NCBI GenBank assembly: GCA_023388055.1
Contig: JAEWGW010000016.1
Coordinates: forward strand, 248,001-312,000
Reading direction: 5' to 3'
Length of the DNA stretch: 64,000 nucleotides
DNA from: Bacillota bacterium
GTDB taxonomy: Bacteria > Bacillota > Bacilli > Paenibacillales > NBRC-103111
Shown: piece after piece, positions 56,812 to 64,000 of the stretch
Position numbering within the stretch: position 1 is the first letter of the stretch
How the letters are laid out: every line of letters starts with the position of its first letter
Translations under genes and position numbers: made by a program
Notes under the pieces: generated by a model
The model's input: the letters and a program-made list of their open reading frames with translations, nothing else
Told to the model about the DNA's origin: nothing
The model's database searches: none

Positions 56812-58770
56812 ATGATCAACCGGTTCATTTCCGATAACAAAATCAAACGGATGGCACGCACCGCACTTATCGTCGTTTGCCTTGCAGCTTCCGCAGGACC
56901 GGGAATTCCGGCTGTGTATGCCGAGGATTTCTGGACACTGGAACGCCAGGCCCGCCAGGATGAGCAGAACGGCAACCTTCAGGCGGCCGCCCCTAAATGG
57001 AAGCTGCTGCTGGACCATTACGCAGTAGAGGGGAATGTGGTGAATGCGGCCCTGTATGCCAAAAATCTGGGCAAATATTATGACGGCCTGAAGCAATATG
57101 AACCGGCCATTTATTATTATGAGCTGGAGAATGAATATTGGCTCCAAGCGGGGTATGACTGGGGAGCCCAGGATCTGTTCCGGGCGGAGGAAATCCGCAG
57201 CACCCTGGACCTGTATGTGCAGACTTTGGATGAAACAGCCTTGGCCGCAGCCAGCGACGGGAACGGTGGAGGATTGGCCAAATTCGAGCCGGTATATGGC
57301 ACGTATCTGGGCATGTATTCCGAATTGGACCCCCAGATGGGCAACCAGTATACCCGCTCCGAGCAATTCTACAATAAGAAGCATGCCCTTTACCTGGCTT
57401 ATACCCAATGGGGCAAGCCGTTTCCCAGGCAGTACGCCGTGAATGCCAAGGCGGCAGGAGCGGCGCTGCAAATTGCCTTTGAGCCCATGAACGGGCTGGA
57501 TGAAGTGAAGGATGGGGAATATATCCGCCAGTGGGCTGCCGCTGCCAAAGCAACCGGCCTGCCGGTTTTTCTCCGGTATGCCTCCGAGATGAACGGTAAC
57601 TGGGTGCCCTGGCATGGGGACACGGCCAAGTATATAGAAAAATTCAAGCTGGTCCACGACATCATGGAGGAAGAGGCGCCGAATGTAGCGATGGTTTGGA
57701 GTCCCGGGGATGTCCCGATCAACACCATGGCAGCCTATTATCCCGGCGATGCTTACGTGGACTGGGTGGGCATCAGCATGTACAGCACGCCTTACGAAAA
57801 CGGCAATTCGTCCAAGACCCAACTGGGCCTGGGTCCCGTGGACAGGCTGGATGAGATTTACCGTCTGTATGCGGACCGCAAGCCAGTGATGATTAGCGAA
57901 ACGGCGGTTACCCACGGAACAGTGGGAGACGGAAAAAGCTGGACAGACTGGGGCGTCATGAATCTGGAGCGGGTTTACGAGGTGATGACCAAGCAGTATC
58001 CGCGGCTGAAGGCCATCACGTACTTCAACCGGGGGGCCACTCAGCCCGGGGTCACCGATAATTTTCTGCTCCGGGACAACACGGCAATGATGGATGCTTA
58101 TAAACGGCTGATCGGGAGCCCGCATTTCCTGACCAAGGTGGAAAACGGGGCAAAACCCGCTGCAGCCGGAGGATACGTCAAAGCCGGGGCTAAGGCGGCC
58201 TTCAGCGGGCGGACGGTGGTGTATCCTTATGTCAAGCTGCCGGATATCTATAACGGCAAGGTGGAGTACCGGCTGAACGGTATGCTCCTCAAAACGGAAT
58301 ATCCGCCATATAAGGGTGTGGAGCTGGAGGCGGGAGGCATTGTGGCCGGTTCGGTTCTGGAGGTGAAGGCCTTCAACCAGGCAGGAACCCCTGCCGTTAC
58401 CCGACAGCTGACCTTGGAGCCGCAGACGACGGTGACCGTAAACGGCCGGGCGTTGGCTTTTGAGCAGCCGCCTGTGAACTGGCAGGGCAATGTGCTGGTT
58501 CCCATGCGGGCCGTATTCGAGGCTTTGGGAGCGGAGGTCAGCTGGGATCAAACCACCCGGACGGCATCAGGCCGGAAGGGGAGCACAACTGCCAGTGTCA
58601 CTATAGATAGCTACACGGCGGTGAAGAATGGCAAGGACTACCTGCTCGAGGCAGCCCCCAGGCTCATCAACAGCTATACCATGGTGCCGGTGCGGTTTAT
58701 TGCCGAATCCTTCGGCGCCAAGGTGGAATGGGACGGTCCCCATGCGGCTGTCCGGATCACAATGCCATAA
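56812..58770 (+). CDS. Secreted GH26-type glycoside hydrolase with stalk domain
   Basis: 652 aa. Signal peptide (about 1-37, ending AVYAE), a helical TPR-like region (40-135: AKNLGKYYDGLKQYEPAIYY), then a TIM-barrel like GH26 beta-mannanases: LRYASEMNGNWVPWHGD holds the probable acid/base Glu (about 260) and PVMISETAVTHG the probable nucleophile Glu (about 362). A beta-rich Ig-like linker follows and the C terminus is a copper amine oxidase N-terminal-like stalk domain (about 535-650), the same type as in the amidase at 39496. Ribosome site GGAGGGTGAG. Substrate (mannan or other beta-glycan) is inferred from the family. Confidence 0.87.
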   Translation: MINRFISDNKIKRMARTALIVVCLAASAGPGIPAVYAEDFWTLERQARQDEQNGNLQAAAPKWKLLLDHYAVEGNVVNAALYAKNLGKYYDGLKQYEPAIYYYELENEYWLQAGYDWGAQDLFRAEEIRSTLDLYVQTLDETALAAASDGNGGGLAKFEPVYGTYLGMYSELDPQMGNQYTRSEQFYNKKHALYLAYTQWGKPFPRQYAVNAKAAGAALQIAFEPMNGLDEVKDGEYIRQWAAAAKATGLPVFLRYASEMNGNWVPWHGDTAKYIEKFKLVHDIMEEEAPNVAMVWSPGDVPINTMAAYYPGDAYVDWVGISMYSTPYENGNSSKTQLGLGPVDRLDEIYRLYADRKPVMISETAVTHGTVGDGKSWTDWGVMNLERVYEVMTKQYPRLKAITYFNRGATQPGVTDNFLLRDNTAMMDAYKRLIGSPHFLTKVENGAKPAAAGGYVKAGAKAAFSGRTVVYPYVKLPDIYNGKVEYRLNGMLLKTEYPPYKGVELEAGGIVAGSVLEVKAFNQAGTPAVTRQLTLEPQTTVTVNGRALAFEQPPVNWQGNVLVPMRAVFEALGAEVSWDQTTRTASGRKGSTTASVTIDSYTAVKNGKDYLLEAAPRLINSYTMVPVRFIAESFGAKVEWDGPHAAVRITMP

Positions 58771-58854
58771 ATTTGAAAAATTCATCCTTTTTTTACGGAG
58801 TCCGAAGAAGGAAAAGCGCTTCGTAGTCTAGAAAGGGTAAAAGGTAGAGAGGAG

Positions 58855-60840
58855 TTGATCCCTGGCTTGCCAAACCGCATTCCGACTGCTCATGATCTGC
58901 ATTTGTTTCACGAGGGAAATCTGCACCACAGCTATCGTATGATGGGGGCGCATCCGGCTCAGGAAGACGGAGTTACGGGTGTGCGCTTTACCGTATGGGC
59001 TCCCCACGCCAAGGAAGTGGGGATCAGCGGTAATTTTAACGGCTGGACGGCTGACCGTCATCTGATGGAGGCGCTTCCTGACTCCGGCGGCATATGGACT
59101 CTTTTTGTCCCCGGCTTGGAGGAAGGGGCAGTCTATAAGTACCGGATTACCGGACCTGACGAACGCCGTTTCCTCAAGAGCGATCCGTACGCCTTTTTTT
59201 CCGAGCTCCGTCCCCGGACTGCTTCCGTTGTCAAACGTCTGGAGGGCTTCCGCTGGAACGATACACGCTGGCGCAGGAAGCAGGAGAAGGAGCCCGTTTA
59301 TGCCAAACCGTTAAACATCTACGAGGTGCATCTGGGTTCCTGGAAATATATTGAGAATGAAGTGTTCTATACGTATGAGGAGTATGCGCAGGAGCTGGTG
59401 GAGTATGTGAAGGAGATGGGGTACACCCATATTGAGCTGCTTCCCTTGACGGAGCATCCCTTCGACCGCTCCTGGGGCTACCAGGCCACCGGGTATTACA
59501 GCGCTACCAGCCGTTACGGGCAGCCGGAGCAGCTGATGTTCTTCATCAACCACTGCCATGAGAACGGCATCGGAGTTTTACTGGACTGGGTACCCGGGCA
59601 TTTCTGCAAGGATGACCACGGTCTGCGGCTGTTCGACGGCACCCCCTTGTTCGAGCATTCCGATCCCGATATTGCGGAGAAACGGGGCTGGGGCACACTC
59701 GGCTTTGATTTCGGCAAACCGGAGGTGCTGAGCTTCCTGATCTCCAACGCCATCTTCTGGATGGATGTGTATCATGTGGACGGGCTGCGGGTAGATGCCG
59801 TGGCCAGCATGATTGATCTGGCATTCGACCGGGATAAGGCGACGGCTCCCAGGAACGCTTACGGAGGTTATGAGAATCTGGATGCCCTGGGTTTCCTGAA
59901 GCGTCTGAACAAAGCCGTGTTCCAGTATTTCCCCGGCGCCTTGATGGTGGCGGAGGATTCCTCGGACTGGCCGATGGTTACGGCTCCCGTCCATGCGGGA
60001 GGGCTTGGTTTTAATTATAAATGGAATATGGGCTGGATGAACGATGTACTGCGCTATATGCAGCTGCCGCCCGCAGAACGCCGGCACCGGCATCATCTTA
60101 TGACCTTTTCCATGATGTATGCTTACGGCGAAAACTATGTGCTTCCCTTTTCCCACGACGAGGTGGTGCACGGTAAAAAATCACTGCTCAACAAAATGCC
60201 CGGCAGCTATGAGGAGAAGTTCGCCAATCTTCGTGTGCTGTACGCCTATATGGCGGCCCATCCCGGCAAGAAGCTCCTGTTTATGGGAAGTGAATTCGGC
60301 CAGTTCGATGAATGGAAGGATATGGAGGATCTGGATTGGGAGCTGGTGGGATATCCCATGCACGGCAAAACTCGTCATTATGTCCGGAGCCTAAACGCCA
60401 TATACATGAAAGAAAAGGCGATGTGGCAGCAGGATCACAGCCCCGGAGGTTTCCAATGGATCGATGCGGACAATGCGGAGCAAAGCATCCTGTCCTTCAT
60501 CCGGTGGAACAAAGCGGGAGACGAGCTGATCCTGGCCGTATTGAATTTCCGGGAAACCGGGTATCCCGAATACAGAATCGGGGTTCCTGATGCCGGCATC
60601 TACCGGGAGCTCCTGAATTCCGATGCGGAGGAATTCGGAGGCAGCGGAATGAAGACACGCTCCAGGCAAACGGCGGAGGCGGTACCGTTCCATGGGCAGC
60701 CGCACAGCATCCGGATTGCGTTGCCGCCGTTTTCCGCTTTGCTGCTCAAGCACAAAACAGCCGCCAAGGGTTCTTCCACGGAGAAGCAGGCAGAGCTCCC
60801 GGACACGGCAGACCGCACAACCAAGGGAAAGGGGAAATAA
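58855..60840 (+). CDS. glgB: 1,4-alpha-glucan branching enzyme GlgB
   Basis: 661 aa GH13 enzyme making alpha-1,6 branches in glycogen. N-terminal CBM48 (about 30-120: TVWAPHAKEVGISGNFNGW), catalytic barrel with ELLPLTEHPFDRSWGYQ, DGLRVDAVAS with the nucleophile Asp, VAEDSSDWP with the acid/base Glu, FSHDEVVHGKKSL, then a C-terminal beta domain; the last 40 residues are a Lys/Thr-rich extension. Start is ambiguous: TTG 58855 or TTG 58867 near AGAGAGGAG. First gene of glgBCDA. Confidence 0.95.
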   Translation: MIPGLPNRIPTAHDLHLFHEGNLHHSYRMMGAHPAQEDGVTGVRFTVWAPHAKEVGISGNFNGWTADRHLMEALPDSGGIWTLFVPGLEEGAVYKYRITGPDERRFLKSDPYAFFSELRPRTASVVKRLEGFRWNDTRWRRKQEKEPVYAKPLNIYEVHLGSWKYIENEVFYTYEEYAQELVEYVKEMGYTHIELLPLTEHPFDRSWGYQATGYYSATSRYGQPEQLMFFINHCHENGIGVLLDWVPGHFCKDDHGLRLFDGTPLFEHSDPDIAEKRGWGTLGFDFGKPEVLSFLISNAIFWMDVYHVDGLRVDAVASMIDLAFDRDKATAPRNAYGGYENLDALGFLKRLNKAVFQYFPGALMVAEDSSDWPMVTAPVHAGGLGFNYKWNMGWMNDVLRYMQLPPAERRHRHHLMTFSMMYAYGENYVLPFSHDEVVHGKKSLLNKMPGSYEEKFANLRVLYAYMAAHPGKKLLFMGSEFGQFDEWKDMEDLDWELVGYPMHGKTRHYVRSLNAIYMKEKAMWQQDHSPGGFQWIDADNAEQSILSFIRWNKAGDELILAVLNFRETGYPEYRIGVPDAGIYRELLNSDAEEFGGSGMKTRSRQTAEAVPFHGQPHSIRIALPPFSALLLKHKTAAKGSSTEKQAELPDTADRTTKGKGK

Positions 60841-60843
60841 TGT

Positions 60844-61977
60844 ATGCCGCAGAAGGAATGTGTAGCGATGCTTCTGGCCGGAGGAGAAGGCCGGCGATTG
60901 GGGGCTTTGACCAAAAATTTGGCAAAGCCTGCCGTCCATTTTGGCGGAAAGTACAGAATTATTGATTTCACCCTGAGCAACTGCACCAACTCCGGCATCG
61001 ATGCAGTAGGGGTACTGACGCAATACCAGCCCCTGGTGCTGAATTCCTATCTGGGCATTGGAACACCGTGGGATCTGGACCGCAAGGGCGGAGGCGTCAC
61101 CGTGCTTCCCCCGTTCATGAAGTCCAAGGGCGGCGACTGGTATAAGGGGACGGCCAATGCCATATACCAGAATATTGGTTTTATCGAGCAATACGCGCCG
61201 GAATATGTGCTGGTCATCTCAGGCGACCACATCTATAAGATGGATTACGACCTGATGATCCAGTACCACAAGGAAAAGAATGCGGATGCCACCATTGCGG
61301 TTATCGAGGTGAAGTGGGAGGAGGCCAGCCGCTTCGGCATCATGAAGGCGGATGAGGACTATCTGATCACCGAATTTGAGGAAAAGCCCAAGGCCCCCAA
61401 GAGCAATCTGGCTTCCATGGGTGTATATATCTTCAGCTGGCCTGTGCTCAAGAAGTATCTGATGGCCGATGCGGAGAATCCGGCTTCCAGCAATGACTTC
61501 GGCAAGGATGTCATTCCGGGCATGCTGAACGCCGGGGAAAAGCTGGTAGCTTATCCATTCCAGGGGTATTGGAAGGATGTCGGCACCGTGGAAAGCCTGT
61601 GGGAGGCCAGCATGGATTTGTTGGAGGAGGAGCCGGGGTTGAACCTGAATGACCGGAGCTGGAGAATCTACTCCCTGAATCCCAACCAGCCCGCCCAATA
61701 TATTGCTCCTACCGCAGCGGTCAAAAATTCCATCCTCAACGAAGGCTGCTCCGTATCGGGCACGGTGGATCATTCCGTCCTCTTCTACGGCGTCCGGGTT
61801 GGGGAAGGGACTGTAGTCAGGGATTCCGTGATTATGCCCGGGGCCAAAATCGGCGAAAACTGCGTCATCAACCGCGCCATTATCGGGGAAGCCACCATTG
61901 TGGCGGACGGCTCCGTGGTCGGCGATCCGGACAGCAAGGAGATTACGTTGATTGGCAGCCATGAAATTATTGCGTAA
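60844..61977 (+). CDS. glgC: Glucose-1-phosphate adenylyltransferase GlgC
   Basis: 377 aa enzyme making ADP-glucose. Nucleotide-binding LLAGGEGRRLGALT (about 9-22), SGDHIYKMDYD, FEEKPKAPKSNLASMGVYIF and a C-terminal left-handed beta helix (from about 290). Starts 3 bases after glgB. Works with glgD, which follows, as a heteromeric enzyme in Bacillus. Confidence 0.96.
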   Translation: MPQKECVAMLLAGGEGRRLGALTKNLAKPAVHFGGKYRIIDFTLSNCTNSGIDAVGVLTQYQPLVLNSYLGIGTPWDLDRKGGGVTVLPPFMKSKGGDWYKGTANAIYQNIGFIEQYAPEYVLVISGDHIYKMDYDLMIQYHKEKNADATIAVIEVKWEEASRFGIMKADEDYLITEFEEKPKAPKSNLASMGVYIFSWPVLKKYLMADAENPASSNDFGKDVIPGMLNAGEKLVAYPFQGYWKDVGTVESLWEASMDLLEEEPGLNLNDRSWRIYSLNPNQPAQYIAPTAAVKNSILNEGCSVSGTVDHSVLFYGVRVGEGTVVRDSVIMPGAKIGENCVINRAIIGEATIVADGSVVGDPDSKEITLIGSHEIIA

Positions 61978-62024
61978 GTAGCCTTTTTGTCCCGATCCCA
62001 TCCATACGAAAGGAAGCTGCCCCC

Positions 62025-63134
62025 ATGAAAAATGTGCTTGGTGTTGTGAACTTGGTGAATGAACCCGACAACCTGGAGGAGCTGACCTACAAACGCTCCC
62101 TGGCCTCGGTTCCGTTTGGCGCACGCTACCGTCTGATCGATTTTGTCATGTCCAGCATGGTGAATTCCGGCATTGTCAATGTGGCGGTGTTCGCCCATAC
62201 CAAATACCGCTCCCTGATGGACCACCTGGGCTCCGGCAAGGAATGGGATCTCAACCGCAAGCGGGGAGGGCTGTTTATTCTGCCGCCGGCTGTGGATGAA
62301 ATCCGCGAAATTGTGAAGGGTGATCTGTACCACTTCTACGCCCACCGGGATTATTTCTACCGGAGCACCCAGGATTATGTGCTGATTACCCGCAGCCATA
62401 TGGTCTGCAACATCGACCTCACTGAGGTGTATGAGCACCACCGGCTTTCGGGAGCGGATATTACCATGGTGTATAAGGATATGGAGGAGGATGACTTTTC
62501 CCACTCCCGGCGGATTCTAATCAATCCCCTGGGGCAGGTGAAGGATATCCAGGACCATACCGGACGGCTCAAAAGCGGCAAGGTCTCCATGGAAATGTTC
62601 CTCATGAAGAAGGAGCTGCTCCTGGACCTGGTGGAAACCTCCTTGGCCCAGGGGTATGACCACTTGGTGCGGGACGCCATCATGAAGAATGTGGACCGTC
62701 TGAAGATCAACGCCTTCCCTTATCAGGGTTATCTGGGTGTAATCAACACCATCCAGGCTTATTACCACCACAGCATGAACCTGCTGAATCCGTCCATCTG
62801 GAAGGATCTGTTCTTCCGCCCGGGTCTGATCTATACCAAGATCAAGGATGAGCCGCCCGCCAAATATACCCAGCACTCCAATGTCCGCAATGCCATGATT
62901 GCCAACGGCTGCATTATCGAGGGTGAGGTGGAGAACTGCATTCTCTTCCGCGGCGTGAAGGTGAGGAAGGGTGCTGTGCTCCGCAACTGCATCGTGCTGC
63001 AGAACTGCGACATCCAGGAGAATGTGAGCGTGGAGAATGCCATCCTGGACAAAGACGTGATGATCAACAGCGGCCGGGTGCTGAAGGGCGCCGTCACCGC
63101 TCCGTTTGTAGCTGCGAAGAAGAAGATCATCTAG
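62025..63134 (+). CDS. glgD: Glycogen biosynthesis protein GlgD
   Basis: 369 aa catalytically weak relative of GlgC. The nucleotide loop GGxGxRL of GlgC is replaced by NLVNEPDNLEELTYKRSLA, while RYRLIDFVMSSMVNSGI, LITRSHMVCNID and a C-terminal beta helix (HSNVRNAMIANGCIIEG) remain. Known role: GlgD raises the activity of GlgC in the heteromer. Preceded by GAAAGGAAG; 47 bases after glgC. Confidence 0.95.
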   Translation: MKNVLGVVNLVNEPDNLEELTYKRSLASVPFGARYRLIDFVMSSMVNSGIVNVAVFAHTKYRSLMDHLGSGKEWDLNRKRGGLFILPPAVDEIREIVKGDLYHFYAHRDYFYRSTQDYVLITRSHMVCNIDLTEVYEHHRLSGADITMVYKDMEEDDFSHSRRILINPLGQVKDIQDHTGRLKSGKVSMEMFLMKKELLLDLVETSLAQGYDHLVRDAIMKNVDRLKINAFPYQGYLGVINTIQAYYHHSMNLLNPSIWKDLFFRPGLIYTKIKDEPPAKYTQHSNVRNAMIANGCIIEGEVENCILFRGVKVRKGAVLRNCIVLQNCDIQENVSVENAILDKDVMINSGRVLKGAVTAPFVAAKKKII

Positions 63135-63191
63135 ACGTTTTTCCGGCAAGGTGAATAATTTAATTTAGGGGACTGGAGGGACTATACACGT

Positions 63192-64000
63192 ATGAACATT
63201 CTATTTGCTGCTTCTGAAGCCGTTCCATTCGTCAAATCGGGAGGGCTGGCCGATGTGATCGGTTCGCTGCCCGCCTCCCTCCGTCACCACCATGTGGATG
63301 TGCGGATTATCCTGCCCAAGTATGCGGACATCCCCGAGCATTTCCGGGAGCAAATGGAAACCGCCAGCACCTTCAGCGTCTATCTGGGCTGGCGTAACCA
63401 ATACTGCGGCATCCAACAGCTGGAGGTAAACGGAATCCACTATTATTTTGTGGATAATGAATTCTATTTCCGCCGCGGCGACCTTTACGGTTATGGGGAT
63501 GACGCCGAGCGGTTTGTTTATTTCAGCCGGGCGGTACTGGAGGCCTTGCCGCATCTGGATTTCAAACCGGACATCATCCACTGCCATGACTGGCAGACGG
63601 GATTGATTCCATATCTGCTGCGCCGCAATTATGCCGCCCATCCGTTCTATGCGGACATCAAAACCGTGTTTACCATACATAATCTGCGTTATCAGGGCAG
63701 GTACAACCGGAAGCTGATGCAGGATCTGTTGGGTATTGATGACGGCATGTTTTCGGATGGCAACGGCATTGAGTATTACGGAGACGGCAACTGCATGAAG
63801 GCGGGGCTGACCCATGCGGACAAGGTGACCACAGTGAGCAAAACCTATGCCGAGGAGATCAAAACCACCTTTTTCGGCGAGGGGATGGAGGGTGTGCTGC
63901 AGGAGCGCAGCCTTCACGGCGGGCTTGTGGGCATCTTGAACGGGCTGGACAATGAACAGTTCGATCCCATGAATGATCCCCATCTGGCAGAGCCGTACCG
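63192..64000 (+). CDS. glgA: Glycogen synthase GlgA, cut by the window end
   Basis: At least 269 codons are present and the frame is open to the last base. GT5 synthase using ADP-glucose to extend alpha-1,4-glucan. N-terminal MNILFAASEAVPFVKSGGLADVIGSLPASL (by position, first 30 residues) contains the ADP-glucose loop KSGGLADV; further on PDIIHCHDWQTGLIPYLL, VFTIHNLRYQG and VTTVSKTYAEEI are typical. GGAGGG precedes the ATG by 11 bases. Fourth gene of the glg operon; the C-terminal half lies outside the window. Confidence 0.95.
   Translation, partial: MNILFAASEAVPFVKSGGLADVIGSLPASLRHHHVDVRIILPKYADIPEHFREQMETASTFSVYLGWRNQYCGIQQLEVNGIHYYFVDNEFYFRRGDLYGYGDDAERFVYFSRAVLEALPHLDFKPDIIHCHDWQTGLIPYLLRRNYAAHPFYADIKTVFTIHNLRYQGRYNRKLMQDLLGIDDGMFSDGNGIEYYGDGNCMKAGLTHADKVTTVSKTYAEEIKTTFFGEGMEGVLQERSLHGGLVGILNGLDNEQFDPMNDPHLAEPY

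Overview
The window looks like chromosomal core DNA of a Gram-positive, spore-forming member of the Bacillales, most likely Paenibacillus or a close relative. The reasons: GC content a little above half; strong AGGAGG-type ribosome sites with frequent TTG and GTG starts; bacillithiol genes (bshA, bshB1); a YpjB-type sporulation lipoprotein, Rex and DnaD; a T-box leader; many secreted proteins with stalk (copper amine oxidase N-terminal) and S-layer domains; and a gene order matching the Bacillus subtilis ypjA-ypjB-ypjC-ypjD-dapB-mgsA-bshB1-bshA-cca-birA-panBCD-dinG ... asnS-dnaD-nth block. I see no prophage, insertion sequence, CRISPR array, rRNA or tRNA gene, and no clear pseudogene. The last gene (glgA) is cut by the window end.

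Layout. 0-5.4 kb: an ECF sigma factor with its zinc-finger anti-sigma, a winged-helix-like protein, a gamma carbonic anhydrase, an IDEAL-domain protein, ypjA and ypjB. 5.4-16.9 kb: the ypjC/ypjD/dapB/mgsA/bsh/cca/birA cluster, then panBCD behind a folded leader that fits the pan RNA motif. 17-31 kb: dinG-rex, a PhoU-like gene, an S-adenosylhomocysteine/methylthioadenosine deaminase, ypmB, a two-gene membrane AAA protease unit, hbd-ackA, asnS and dnaD. 30.4-34.7 kb, minus strand: a proline T-box operon, proB-proA-proC-mtnX. 34.7-35.2 kb: a repeat-dense gap. 35-39.3 kb: an omega-amidase-like hydrolase and a LysR regulator divergent from leuCD. 39.5-48.7 kb: cell-wall and surface genes (amidase, GerMN lipoprotein, SLH protein), nth, an SGNH hydrolase and an ABC exporter. 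48.9-53.5 kb: topoisomerase IV (parE-parC). 53.5-58.8 kb: a MarR regulator, two RNA-modification enzymes, a STAS-like protein and a GH26-type secreted protein. 58.8-64 kb: the glycogen operon glgB-glgC-glgD-glgA.

The most interesting signals lie between genes. A 73-76 bp element with two hairpins occurs three times, in both orientations (3403-3478, 14694-14766, 50939-51012), with compensatory changes in its stems; a fourth, partial copy sits at 50906-50930. The panB leader folds into bulged-A hairpins followed by a terminator whose left arm can also pair with an upstream segment, as in a regulated switch. Two gaps (20.56-20.75 and 34.73-35.18 kb) carry at least four further families of short repeats, one of which has an extra copy at 5.4 kb. 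Also notable are a membrane AAA protease that lacks the extracytoplasmic domain of FtsH but is translationally coupled to a small anchored extracytoplasmic protein, a terminator built into the last codons of the IDEAL gene, and a 24-bp perfect palindrome in front of parE.
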